A stretch of 64,000 nucleotides of DNA from Anabaena sp. PCC 7108 (GCF_000332135.1 NZ_KB235896.1:4967356-5031355); one strand, 5' to 3'. Positions 26,167 through 35,141 are shown, counted from the stretch's first letter. Made by a program: numbers and translations. Notes: generated by a model from the sequence alone, not told the origin.

Positions 26167-27362
26167 AAATTTTTCTTGGTTATGGGTAGAGAAAAAACTT
26201 CAGTCCTTGGTTCTGATTTGGAAGTATTTAACACGGGAATAGATGTAAAACTAACTTGTGCCAATTCACAATAGGGCATTTTTTCAACTATAACTTTTAC
26301 TGTGCCACCTTTACCTGCATTCTCAAAAGAATTGAGAAAACAGCGCAGCAGCTTGCGTAACAGCGATCTGATATCTGCTGATATTGTAATTATCTCTGTA
26401 CAGTAAGTGAGAATTTCCACCTTGCGGATAGCAGCCTCAGTTGCTAAAAGGTCTACCAAATCGTGCAAACTATCAGTCAGTGATAGAGGTTGAATTTGTC
26501 CGATTTCTAATGATGCTAAACTGCGCCAAATTGCAGCACGATGACGAAATATTTGAATTGATTTTTCAGCCTGTTGCAGTAATTGCATTGCATAATTTAA
26601 GCGATTAACAGCTACCATCCGAGAGCTAATTTCCAGTTTTAACCGTGCGGCTTGATGACCTTGAATGATATCTTGACGGAGTTCTTCTAATGGTTGATAA
26701 TCGTCAGGGCTTGATGCTAACACACGGCGAATATCTTTTTCTAAATTTCCTATCAATAATTCTGCTTCAATACCGTGAGATGCACACAGCAATATCTCTT
26801 TCAACCTTTGTCCTGCATCAGCACGACGGACGGAGATACTGAACACACCAATAATTTCCCGGTTTTCGTCCCGCAGGGGAATTCCCTGGCAAGTGAAAGG
26901 ATGAAATCCTTGAATAAAATGCTCTGCGGCCACGATTTCTACATAATCTTCTTCAGCTAAGGGAGTTCCGATACCATTGGCACCAGCGACAGCTTCCGAC
27001 AGTAGGGAACCGGGTGTAGGAAATGATTCGGAAGCTTGTATGGTTTGTTTATCTCCCACCACATCTAGTAGAATACCTTGGCGATTGCTTAACATCACTG
27101 CATGACGATCTGTTCCCGCAGCCTGTGATAAGGTTCGGAAGTAGGGAGCAGCTAAATTAATCAGATCACTATGTTGCTTTACTAAACGTTCAGTTTCTAA
27201 GCTGGATAGTTTCTCAGCTTGAAGAGCGCGGTTATCAGCCCCTTGTAAATGCGATCTTTCCCAAGCACGATAGATTTCTGAGCGCAACATCTCAGCCCGA
27301 ATTCCGCCTGTTGATGTGTATATAAGCCCTGCTTCTACTGCATTTTTTCCCTGAGGAGACAT
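26163..27362 (-). CDS. GAF-domain sensor with a degenerate histidine-kinase-like C-terminus
   Basis: The 399-residue protein begins like AcoR-type activators (EIYRAWERSHLQGAD), followed by a GAF domain at about 55-200 (DVVGDKQTIQA, SFPTPGSLLSEAVAGANGIGTPL, GFHPFTCQGIPLRDENREIIGVFSIS). No AAA+ sigma-54 domain follows. Instead a helical segment (about 235-285) and an ATPase-like segment with a possible N-box (LRCFLNSFENAGKGGTVKVIVE) appear. A phospho-accepting HE/HN motif and the G1/G2 boxes are not seen. It overlaps the response-regulator gene by four bases. It probably senses a small ligand and partners that regulator. Confidence 0.75.
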   Translation of the reverse strand: MSPQGKNAVEAGLIYTSTGGIRAEMLRSEIYRAWERSHLQGADNRALQAEKLSSLETERLVKQHSDLINLAAPYFRTLSQAAGTDRHAVMLSNRQGILLDVVGDKQTIQASESFPTPGSLLSEAVAGANGIGTPLAEEDYVEIVAAEHFIQGFHPFTCQGIPLRDENREIIGVFSISVRRADAGQRLKEILLCASHGIEAELLIGNLEKDIRRVLASSPDDYQPLEELRQDIIQGHQAARLKLEISSRMVAVNRLNYAMQLLQQAEKSIQIFRHRAAIWRSLASLEIGQIQPLSLTDSLHDLVDLLATEAAIRKVEILTYCTEIITISADIRSLLRKLLRCFLNSFENAGKGGTVKVIVEKMPYCELAQVSFTSIPVLNTSKSEPRTEVFSLPITKKNL

Positions 27363-27813
27363 AGTTTTAACATCTCTTGGTCGAGAAACATCACTGAGAA
27401 CTTACCCATTGAAAGCAAAAATTCATACTTTAGGCAGAGTGTAGGGGAAGAAAAAGAAAGTATTAGGAAAATGTCAAAGTTCTTCCCCACTTTTTTCACC
27501 ACACTTTGTCGAGACAAATAATTTTGGTGCATAAATTTTATCATTTTTAGGTTGATATTATCAAATATTCTCAATTTTTTTTGCTCATGTCTCAACAGCT
27601 ATAGCAATCTTGGTTGATGAGTGAGAATTTTTTTAACACACCGCCTAAAAAACAAAGCAAAAGAGAAAAATATCAGTTTTTATCCATAGATTTTTACATC
27701 AACCAAGTGGATGAATTTTTATGTTTTTGAATTAACATTTATTCATCTTTTTGATAGAGGGAGTTAATCAATCCACTTGTGAAGATGGTAATGACCTTAA
27801 ACGGTGAATGATT
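27363..27813. other. AT-rich divergent intergenic region
   Basis: This 451-base region separates the GAF sensor (minus) from the DUF2795 gene (plus). It presumably holds both promoters. An 86-codon minus-strand frame at 27335-27595 overlaps the GAF gene start and has no recognisable features. The imperfect pair CAACCAAGTGGAT/AATCCACTTG (near 27702 and 27771) is weak. No RNA gene or MITE was recognised. Confidence 0.5.
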
Positions 27814-28011
27814 ATGCCTAAAGCCAATCCAGTTGAAATCCAAAAACATTTGAAAGGTGTTGACTATCCTGCTAGTAAGGAAGAATTGATTGAACACGCT
27901 AGAGAGCAAGGAGCCGATAAGCAGCTGATCTCATTACTAGAACAATTACCAGAAGATGAAGAATATGAAAATCCAGCCGACCTTAACAAAGCTCTAGGGG
28001 AGATTCAGTAG
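27814..28011 (+). CDS. DUF2795 domain-containing protein
   Basis: The 65-residue product (MPKANPVEIQKHLKGVDYPA) matches the DUF2795 family of small proteins, with KEELIEHAREQGAD and a conserved LEQLPEDEEYENPADLNKALG. The family is proposed from fold to be helical; its function is unknown. An in-frame ATG six bases earlier (27808) is equally possible; GGTGA lies 6 bases before 27814. It is convergent with moaC. Confidence 0.85.
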   Translation: MPKANPVEIQKHLKGVDYPASKEELIEHAREQGADKQLISLLEQLPEDEEYENPADLNKALGEIQ

Positions 28012-28062
28012 GTTAGATAATGGGTAATTGGTGATGAGAAAATTTATTACCAATTACCCAAT

Positions 28063-28566
28063 CTAAAATCCTACATTGCTATAATCTCCTGATTTCCCGC
28101 CGGTTTTACTTACCAAACTAATTGATTCAATTTGGATAGACTTTTCTAAAGCTTTTGCCATATCGTACAAAGTCAGTGCCGCCACAGAAACCGCAGTTAA
28201 AGCTTCCATTTCCACACCAGTTTCAGCTTTAGTTCTCACTGTGGCATAAATTTGATAACCGGGTAGTTCGGGATCTGGTGTTACCTCAACTGTAATTTTT
28301 TGTAAGGGTAAAGGATGACAGAGGGGAATTAAATTAGATGTCTGCTTGGCTGCCATAATTCCCGCTAACCTAGCAGTTCCCAAAACATCCCCTTTAGGAG
28401 CATTTCCGGCTTGAATGGCGGCAAAGGTGGCTGGTAGCATCCGCACCCTGGCTGTAGCTACAGCTTGGCGCACAGTAGGGATTTTGTTAGACACATCAAC
28501 CATTTGCGCCTCGCCCTGGGGGTTCAGGTGGGTTAATTTAGAAGAATTTTCAAAATTATCTTGCAT
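28063..28566 (-). CDS. moaC: Cyclic pyranopterin monophosphate synthase MoaC
   Basis: The 167-residue enzyme acts with MoaA in the first step of molybdenum cofactor biosynthesis. Conserved segments are [28 protein letters not shown] with the active-site His, [24 protein letters not shown], and KTGGKSGDY with catalytic lysines near the C-terminus. Length is typical. No other moa genes are nearby. Its start abuts the promoter of the divergent tRNA-Arg gene. Confidence 0.96.
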   Translation of the reverse strand: MQDNFENSSKLTHLNPQGEAQMVDVSNKIPTVRQAVATARVRMLPATFAAIQAGNAPKGDVLGTARLAGIMAAKQTSNLIPLCHPLPLQKITVEVTPDPELPGYQIYATVRTKAETGVEMEALTAVSVAALTLYDMAKALEKSIQIESISLVSKTGGKSGDYSNVGF

Positions 28567-28590
28567 AATTCCCGGAGTTTATGTTATTAT
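28561..28590 (+). promoter_or_regulatory. Sigma-70-type promoter for tRNA-Arg
   Basis: TTGCAT (28561-28566) and TATTAT (28585-28590) are separated by 18 bases. The predicted start near 28597 is about 11 bases before the mature tRNA 5' end. The -35 overlaps the moaC start codon on the other strand. Confidence 0.6.
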
Positions 28591-28607
28591 CAGATGCAGT
28601 CGGTTAA

Positions 28608-28681
28608 GGGTGTGTAGCTCAGTGGACTAGAGCACGTGGCTACGGACCACGGTGTCGGGGGTTCGAATCCCTCCTCGCCCG
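28608..28681 (+). tRNA. tRNA-Arg (anticodon ACG)
   Basis: The 74-nt cloverleaf has D-arm GCTCAGTGGACTAGAGC, anticodon stem CGTGG/CCACG around loop CTACGGA (anticodon ACG, read as ICG after deamination), and T-arm GGGGGTTCGAATCCC. The acceptor stem GGGTGTG pairs with CTCGCCC with one U-G pair and one U-U mismatch. CCA is not encoded. A strong hairpin follows 10 bases later. Confidence 0.95.
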
Positions 28682-28691
28682 TTTAATAAAG

Positions 28692-28729
28692 AAATTGCAC
28701 AAACTCTTTGTTTAGGGCTTGTGCAATTT
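28692..28729. terminator. Bidirectional terminator between tRNA-Arg and MFS gene
   Basis: AAATTGCACAA (28692-28702) and TTGTGCAATTT (28719-28729) form an 11-bp stem with a 16-base loop, followed by ATTATATATTTATTTTTT. It can serve the tRNA on the plus strand and, more weakly, the MFS gene on the minus strand. Confidence 0.8.
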
Positions 28730-28749
28730 ATTATATATTTATTTTTTAT

Positions 28750-29976
28750 TTATCTTTTCAAGGCATAAACATCTTCTCCACGACCAAAGGCAAAGCGGAG
28801 GGAATTGGTTATATTTTTGCTGGACTGGGTGACAAAAATGAGAATTGCCAAGACAGTTAAAACAGTCGCAAAACCAAACATACTGCGATAGCCGATTTGT
28901 TGGGCAACAGCACCCAAAATGGGACCAGCTATAATCAGTCCAGTATCTAATCCCATTAAAGATACGCCAAATATCCGCCCTCGTTCATGGGGTAATGCCC
29001 TATCTGTCATCATCACGGAAATCATCGGAATGACTGTTCCAGAAGCGGCACCCTCTATAAATCCTCCCAGCAAGAAAGTGAAGGGATTGTTTGCTTGCCA
29101 AATACAGATCATTGCCAAAGTATAAACCATCAAGCTGAAGGTGATAAATAAACCCCTTCCATACCGATCAGAAGCCCGACCAGTAAACAACCTGACACTA
29201 AAACTGGATATAGCCGCAGCCGTAAAAAATAATCCGGCATTTAAATCCACTCCTGTTGATTTGATGTACAAGGCAATAAAGGTATGTACAGTACCTAAAG
29301 CTAAACCAAACAGTAAAAGTATAATAGCGGGTATACGCACACGGGGACTAATTAGTAATTGCCAAAATCGATCATCCGTGGAGTTTGTCGGTTGTTCCAG
29401 AATAGGTGGATTGGCAATTGGGAGGATGCATAATACACCCAAACAACCTAAAGTAGCCGATGCTAGAAATAACGGTGTGTAACCATATGCGGCTTGTAAG
29501 TATCCACCCAAAGCAGGACCTAGTGCCACACCAATGGGATTAACCAAACTCATATAACCGATGATTTCACCACGTCGGTGTTCTGGTGCTAAGTCTCCCA
29601 CTAAGGCGATGTAACCTGTGGCAAAGGCGGCTATACTGATACCATGAAAGGCGCGAATTGCCATTAAAGGTAGAATTGATTTTACTACCAAATAACCAAG
29701 AGGTGCGATCGCAGCCACTGACATCCCAATCAGTAACACAATCTTTCTGCCCCGACGATCTGCTAATATTCCTACTTGGGGACGAAATAGCAACATCCCA
29801 ATCGCAAAGCTACCCATGACAATGCCAATTTGTTGCTTACTTGCCCCAATAGACTCGATATACAAAGGTAAAGTCGGCAATAACGAAGCTAAACTTGACC
29901 AAAATAATAAACCTGCTGTAAACAATATCCGCAGGTTTCGCCGTAGATTAACGTCGAAAGTATCAAACTCTTTCAC
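28750..29976 (-). CDS. MFS transporter
   Basis: The 408-residue membrane protein has twelve predicted helices in two halves and the MFS motif A GILADRRGRKIVLL between helices 2 and 3, with a second copy GRASDRYGRGLFI in the C-terminal half. It resembles multidrug or small-molecule effluxers of the DHA1 type (VALGPALGGYL, motif C region). The substrate is unknown. The start codon is GTG. It lies 46 bases downstream of a GT2 gene on the same strand, so they could share a transcript. Confidence 0.9.
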   Translation of the reverse strand: MKEFDTFDVNLRRNLRILFTAGLLFWSSLASLLPTLPLYIESIGASKQQIGIVMGSFAIGMLLFRPQVGILADRRGRKIVLLIGMSVAAIAPLGYLVVKSILPLMAIRAFHGISIAAFATGYIALVGDLAPEHRRGEIIGYMSLVNPIGVALGPALGGYLQAAYGYTPLFLASATLGCLGVLCILPIANPPILEQPTNSTDDRFWQLLISPRVRIPAIILLLFGLALGTVHTFIALYIKSTGVDLNAGLFFTAAAISSFSVRLFTGRASDRYGRGLFITFSLMVYTLAMICIWQANNPFTFLLGGFIEGAASGTVIPMISVMMTDRALPHERGRIFGVSLMGLDTGLIIAGPILGAVAQQIGYRSMFGFATVLTVLAILIFVTQSSKNITNSLRFAFGRGEDVYALKR

Positions 29977-30022
29977 GGCAGATGCAATTTAATGCTAAGT
30001 AATTTGTCTTTCTATTGTTACG

Positions 30023-31033
30023 TTACTTAACATTTTTTGCCACTACTTCCCGCACTCGATATATCGGTCTTCCCTGAGATTCATGATAAGTACGCATTAG
30101 CAATTCTGCCAAAAGACCGAAGCAAAACAACTGCACGCCTGTTACTAACAACAATACTGCCAAAATTAACAAAGGACGATTACCGATATCTACCTGCAAA
30201 AACAATTTCAGGAAAGTGAGATAAATTCCTATTCCTCCCCCGGAAACCATAGATATTAAACCCAACAACCCAAAAACGTGCATAGGACGGGTGAGGAATT
30301 TTTTCATAAACAAGATGGTTAACAAATCCATCAACACCCGGAAAGTCCGAGAAATACCATATTTACTTTTTCCAAAGCGTCGCGCATGATGACGCACAGG
30401 TAATTCTGTAATTCTTGCCCCTTCGATATATGCCAAAGCTGGTAAAAAGCGGTGTAATTCTCCGTAAAGGTTCATATCTGCGACTAATTCGCTACGATAA
30501 GCTTTAAGAGAACAACCATAATCGTGAATATTAACGCTGGTACTGCGACGAATTAACCAATTAGCGATTTTTGAAGGCAGCAACCGATTAACAGCCCCAT
30601 CTTGGCGATTTTGCCGCCAACCACTGACCAAATCATAACCCTCATCTAGCTTTGCTAATAACATGGGAATATCAGCTGGGTCATTTTGCAAATCAGCATC
30701 TAGAGTTACAATTGCTTTGGCTGTAGCATAATTAAATCCCGCAGACATAGCCGCAGTTTGTCCATAATTACGTCGCAAAATTATCGCTTTTAAATCAGTG
30801 CGAATTTGTGCTTGTTCTTTGAGAAATTCTGCTGAACCATCACTAGAACCATCATCTACACAGATAATTTCATAATTCAATTCACTAGCTTTGAGAGTGG
30901 AAGAAATTGCTTCTAGTAATAAAGGCAAACTTTCGACTTCATCTTTGATGGGTACAACTACCGAGACATCTGGGGATTGGTAATGGGTGATTGGTGATTG
31001 GTGATTGGTAATTGGTAGTTGCTGATTAATCAT
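30023..31033 (-). CDS. Polyprenyl-phosphate glycosyltransferase (GT2, DPM1/ArnC-like)
   Basis: The 336-residue enzyme has a GT2 domain (VSVVVPIKDEVESLPLLL, CVDDGSSDGS, VTLDADLQNDPADI) followed by an amphipathic region (RHHARRFGKSKYG) and two C-terminal membrane helices (FGLLGLISMVSGGGIGIYL, LLILAVLLLVTGVQLFCFG). This layout is that of enzymes moving sugars onto undecaprenyl phosphate for export. The first 22 residues (MINQQLPITNHQSPITHYQS) are encoded by a short tandem repeat (TGATTGG units) at 30975-31030 and are probably a late addition; no better start is seen. Confidence 0.9.
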   Translation of the reverse strand: MINQQLPITNHQSPITHYQSPDVSVVVPIKDEVESLPLLLEAISSTLKASELNYEIICVDDGSSDGSAEFLKEQAQIRTDLKAIILRRNYGQTAAMSAGFNYATAKAIVTLDADLQNDPADIPMLLAKLDEGYDLVSGWRQNRQDGAVNRLLPSKIANWLIRRSTSVNIHDYGCSLKAYRSELVADMNLYGELHRFLPALAYIEGARITELPVRHHARRFGKSKYGISRTFRVLMDLLTILFMKKFLTRPMHVFGLLGLISMVSGGGIGIYLTFLKLFLQVDIGNRPLLILAVLLLVTGVQLFCFGLLAELLMRTYHESQGRPIYRVREVVAKNVK

Positions 31034-31202
31034 TGCTGATGAGTTATGGCTGATAACTGAATTTTACCGAAAAAATGGGTTATCTGGTTCCTAGTCTCTG
31101 ACTGGGAATCCTATCATAGAGGCTCTGACTCTGCTATTATTGAAGGCAGAGCCTTGTAGAATTCATTCCCATACAGAGTATGGGAACGAGGGATCTGGGG
31201 AA

Positions 31203-31898
31203 TTAGGAATTACCAACATAACTTTTCACAACTCTACCAGCACCGCGAAGTTGTTGATAATAAGCCTGACTAACTTTATCACCTTGTCCTGAAAGTTGAT
31301 CAATACCAATTCCATTGCGTCCTTGTTCTTTTCCTGAACTGTGAATATAGCAACCATCACCTAAATATAATCCTACATGAGTAGCTTTTTGGGGAGTGCC
31401 AAAAAAGATTAAATCCCCTAGTTGTAATTCATTAATATCAACTAATTGTGTAAAAGCTTCTTGTTGATAGGCATCTCTTGGTAGCCACACACCCACAGAT
31501 TTAAAAGCTGCTTGCATTAAACCAGAACAATCATAATTAGGTGCAACTGTTCCACCCCAAAGGTAATAATTATCTTGTTGTTTTGCGGCTTGAGTAAAGG
31601 CGATAATTGCGGGTATTTGTTGTTGAATTTCTGTGGCTGATAATAATTGAGGTTGATATTTTGTTTCTGTGGGTTGGAGAAATTGCAAATCTTGAAAAGA
31701 TAACCATCCCGGATAGTCATCTTCACATAAACAAACTTCTATTGCTTTATCTTGATGGTTAGATGTGATTTTTAAATGTCTTCCTATTGCGGCTTGAGTT
31801 ACCAAGCGGACACATTCAGGAGAATCATATAAATTAAGGTTAGTTTTACAGTGATATTCTGCCGTTGGGGAATGGGGAATTGGTAAGTTTATTGACAT
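31203..31898 (-). CDS. NlpC/P60 gamma-D-glutamyl-L-diamino acid endopeptidase with SH3 domain
   Basis: The 231-residue cysteine peptidase has an N-terminal bacterial SH3-like domain (about 16-80) and an NlpC/P60 domain with Cys124 (YDCSGLMQAAF), His174 (THVGLYLGDG) and His186 (YIHSSGKEQGRNGIG). It closely follows the Nostoc/Anabaena murein endopeptidase family (C40), offset by two residues from the triad I recall for the N. punctiforme enzyme. It cleaves D-Glu to diaminopimelate in murein tripeptides. No signal peptide is seen, suggesting a recycling role inside the cell. Confidence 0.93.
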   Translation of the reverse strand: MSINLPIPHSPTAEYHCKTNLNLYDSPECVRLVTQAAIGRHLKITSNHQDKAIEVCLCEDDYPGWLSFQDLQFLQPTETKYQPQLLSATEIQQQIPAIIAFTQAAKQQDNYYLWGGTVAPNYDCSGLMQAAFKSVGVWLPRDAYQQEAFTQLVDINELQLGDLIFFGTPQKATHVGLYLGDGCYIHSSGKEQGRNGIGIDQLSGQGDKVSQAYYQQLRGAGRVVKSYVGNS

Positions 31899-32068
31899 GA
31901 TTAATTATTGTTTGAATCATCAAATCCTTGATTGCCTGAATGAGAATTATCAAAGATAAACAAAATCATATAATAAACCATCCTGTTAATCCTGGATATC
32001 CTGATTCAGACTATTTCACATCATCACACAACTGCCTATCCTCTGGACTCAAATTAATACCCTGATGT

Positions 32069-34867
32069 TTACAAATAAATTATGTTTCTGACGTGATACG
32101 TTTGGATTACTAGCACGGTAGCTATTCCAACTAAAACAATGGCTATAAATAGGACTCCTGAACCAATCCGAATTCTTTGTGTGGCTTTTTTATTAGCCTC
32201 TGCTAAAATTCTTTTTGCTTCCTCAGCTTTCTTTAGTTCCTCTTCAGCCTGTTGACGCTGCTTCTTTTCTCTTTTCAGTTCTCTTTCTAGTGCTTGTTGT
32301 AACTCTTCTTCAGCTAGTTTTCTTTGCTTTCTCTCCCTTTCTAACTCTTCCAAGACCTCTTTTAGCTTCGGTTCTTGTTGTTGACGAATAAACTCAACTA
32401 AATAATCATGCACTAATTGATATCTATCCGCAGGTGATTCTGGTAAGAGTAACACCAAACCAGACGCAACGAAAATATTTAAAACTAAATCCAGGTTTTT
32501 AATTCCTGCTGCTAACTGTTCTACTAATTCAGCACGAGTTTTTAAAGGTCTTGTCCCATTTTCATCGGTAAGTAAATATAAAACCAGTCGCGCTGTTTGT
32601 TCATTTTCTGCACCACAGTCTTTAATAACATCTTCTAAAAACTTCTCAACTAATTTTTCTTTGCCAAATTCTTGATATTTTTCTAAAGTTTTAATTTGTT
32701 CTGATTGTAATTGTGTCCCGACTATTTGCAATTCAATTGGTCTAACTTCTCCAATATCTCCGGCTAAATCTTTAACTAATTCATCAATTAATTCTGGTTG
32801 TAAATAAAAGTTTATTTTTGCTGTGAGACTTTTAATCACAGCTTTAGCATCTGCGGGTGAGAAATTACCCAAATAATAACGAATGTTTTTATCAAGAATG
32901 TTATTGTTAGTAACTGTCAAATTAACTAAACGGTCTAATTCTAATAGATAATGTAAATAATCTTCTCGTAAGGAAAGGACAATTTTCACAAAAGGAATAT
33001 CTAAACAGATTCGTAAAAAATCATAAAATTGTCTTCTTTGTTTTTGGTCAGTATAAACAAAGAAAAATTCTTCAAATTGGTCAAATATCAAAACCGTTAA
33101 TAAATTTCTGGTTTCATTTTTTCGCAATTGTTGAATAATTGTATCTCTTGAATATTCATTTGTTTCAATTTTTAAATTTTGTCCTAAATTTTCCACCCAA
33201 TTTGTATAAACCCGTAAAAGTATAGGTAAAGCGTCACGTTCTCCAATTGGTTCTTGTTGCAGTGCAGGAATTAAACCACCTTGTAAAATGGAACTTTTAC
33301 CGACTCCAGACTGTCCATGAATTACAGTTAATTTATGTTCATTTCCCGCAATTCTGCCACGCAATCGTTTAACATCTTGTTCTCTCCCAGAAGCAGAAAT
33401 TTCTTGAGCAATTGTGCCGATATTTTCAATATCAGAATTTTCAGATTTAATAACTTTGCGTTGTGGATTTAAATATGATGCACCAATAAATGCTGTAAAT
33501 CCATATTGTTGTTTAATTTGTAATCTTTTTTGTTTAATTTCAAAAGCTTTTAAATATTGTTTTTCTTGAAAATATAGTAAATTTAATTGTTCTAATATAT
33601 CAATATATAATTTAGGATTATACTGCGGATGACTTTCATTTCTAGCAGTTTCTAAAGTTTTAATTGCTGCTGAAATTTCTCCTAAGAATATTTGAGAAAG
33701 AGCTAAAAATAAGCGATATAAACCATATTCTTGAGATGGTAAATTAGGAATATTCATTAAAATATTTAGTGCTTGCTGTATGTATTGCTTTCCTCTTTCC
33801 CACTCTTGATTTTTAAAAGCTACTTCTGCTAAAAAGCCATAATTTCGACCTAATCTAATTTGCTGTAGGGACAATTCATGAATTGTCACTACATTAATAG
33901 AAGAGATATTTTCATATAATTTTAGTGATTTTTTAGCGAGAGATTCTAAATCATTCCATGCTTTTAAATGTCGTAATATTTCACCCAATCGGTTGATATA
34001 TTCAATTACTAAATCTAATCTTTCTGCTTGTTCAAAAATCCCTAAAGCTTGCTGTAAATTATCTCTAGCATTTTGCCATGTTTCTTGATTTTCAGTATTA
34101 CTGATTTCAGCTTTTCGAGTATAAACTAAGGAAATTTTAACTAAGAGAATACCGTGACGTTCTAAATTATTATGAGTTTGCCAAAATTCCAAACTTCGTT
34201 GATAATAAATTAAAGCATCATCTAAATGATCTTGTTGATATTCTCGTAAACCAAAAGCAAATTCTAAACCTGCTTGTATTTCTGGGGTAATGTCTTCTCC
34301 TCTGTTTTGTAAATCCTGACTTGCAGATTCTATTTCTTTGTAAACTTGAGGACTAGGAATAACATCATTAGTAAAAATTTCTGCTGTTGTTTCTTGTAGA
34401 AAATCAATTAAATCATCAGTATCATTTTCAAAGTCAATAATACTCCCCCAGTTTTCTAAATCTGGTGCGACTCTGATGATTTTTTTGAGAATTTGATCAT
34501 CTATCCAAATTAGAATGGGAAAGGGAAAGTTTTTCCTGAATTCTTCTCGAATTTGATTTGATAAACTCAAAATTGAGTCAATGTTTTTTACAGAGTCTAA
34601 ACCAGAAATTATTAAAGCTTGTGGTTGTTCATTTCCCAATTCTTGAGATATTTGGTTATACAAACTTTTAATTGATTCTGATAAAGTAATTTCTTGAATG
34701 GGTATGGAAGAAACTTCTTTGAGTTGTGCTGCTATCTGTTGACGTAATTTAGCATAATTGCAGCGGAGGAAAATAAGTGATAATTGACCTTGAGATAATC
34801 TAATTGCTCTTAATATGGTTTGTAAGGAATTATCGTTATTATCAGTGGGAATTTCTTGATTATTCAT
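32069..34867 (-). CDS. TPR/STAND NTPase with C-terminal coiled coil and membrane anchor
   Basis: The 932-residue protein has four parts. Residues 1-170 look like a NTPase domain without Walker A (QALIISGLDSVKNI, FPFPILIWIDDQ). Residues 200-470 are TPR-like helical repeats (EYQQDHLDDALIYYQRSLEF). Residues 480-830 form a STAND-type P-loop NTPase (SGREQDVKRLRGRIAG, Walker A VIHGQSGVGKSSI, Walker B LLTVLIFDQFEEFF). Residues 835-895 are a Glu/Lys/Arg coiled coil. One membrane helix (GVLFIAIVLVGIATVLVI) and a six- to ten-residue tail end it. Many relatives continue into WD40 repeats; this one stops. A signalling or defence role is inference. Confidence 0.8.
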   Translation of the reverse strand: MNNQEIPTDNNDNSLQTILRAIRLSQGQLSLIFLRCNYAKLRQQIAAQLKEVSSIPIQEITLSESIKSLYNQISQELGNEQPQALIISGLDSVKNIDSILSLSNQIREEFRKNFPFPILIWIDDQILKKIIRVAPDLENWGSIIDFENDTDDLIDFLQETTAEIFTNDVIPSPQVYKEIESASQDLQNRGEDITPEIQAGLEFAFGLREYQQDHLDDALIYYQRSLEFWQTHNNLERHGILLVKISLVYTRKAEISNTENQETWQNARDNLQQALGIFEQAERLDLVIEYINRLGEILRHLKAWNDLESLAKKSLKLYENISSINVVTIHELSLQQIRLGRNYGFLAEVAFKNQEWERGKQYIQQALNILMNIPNLPSQEYGLYRLFLALSQIFLGEISAAIKTLETARNESHPQYNPKLYIDILEQLNLLYFQEKQYLKAFEIKQKRLQIKQQYGFTAFIGASYLNPQRKVIKSENSDIENIGTIAQEISASGREQDVKRLRGRIAGNEHKLTVIHGQSGVGKSSILQGGLIPALQQEPIGERDALPILLRVYTNWVENLGQNLKIETNEYSRDTIIQQLRKNETRNLLTVLIFDQFEEFFFVYTDQKQRRQFYDFLRICLDIPFVKIVLSLREDYLHYLLELDRLVNLTVTNNNILDKNIRYYLGNFSPADAKAVIKSLTAKINFYLQPELIDELVKDLAGDIGEVRPIELQIVGTQLQSEQIKTLEKYQEFGKEKLVEKFLEDVIKDCGAENEQTARLVLYLLTDENGTRPLKTRAELVEQLAAGIKNLDLVLNIFVASGLVLLLPESPADRYQLVHDYLVEFIRQQQEPKLKEVLEELERERKQRKLAEEELQQALERELKREKKQRQQAEEELKKAEEAKRILAEANKKATQRIRIGSGVLFIAIVLVGIATVLVIQTYHVRNIIYL

Positions 34868-34916
34868 GACATGATGTTAAATACTGATTTGAAATAATCT
34901 ACTGAAATTATTGATC

Positions 34917-35091
34917 TACGTAGGTTGGGTTGACGTAAGGAAACCCAACATTTCCTGTATTTTGTTGAGTTGCGCTATTGCTTAACCTATCCATTGTCTC
35001 ACAGCAGTAAAAACAAAAACCTACAACGCAAGTGAGGAGGGGAAATAATACTGATAAATGTTGGGTTTCGTTCCTCAACCCAACCTACGTA
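34917..35091. repeat. 175-bp MITE with 17-bp perfect terminal inverted repeats
   Basis: TACGTAGGTTGGGTTGA (34917-34933) and its exact reverse complement TCAACCCAACCTACGTA (35075-35091) bound a non-coding element. The inverted repeat continues imperfectly to about 36 bases per arm (AAACCCAACATTT inside). It sits between the two NTPase genes. No clear target-site duplication is seen. The 77-codon ORF crossing its right end is an artefact. Confidence 0.85.
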
Positions 35092-35141
35092 ACTCTATTT
35101 TTTGAGCCTAACCGACAAGTATTAAGAGGGGAAATTATCTA

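Noticed and set aside
27335-27595. 86-codon minus-strand ORF upstream of the GAF sensor
   Set aside because: It overlaps the sensor gene in another frame and looks like chance coding of AT-rich DNA.
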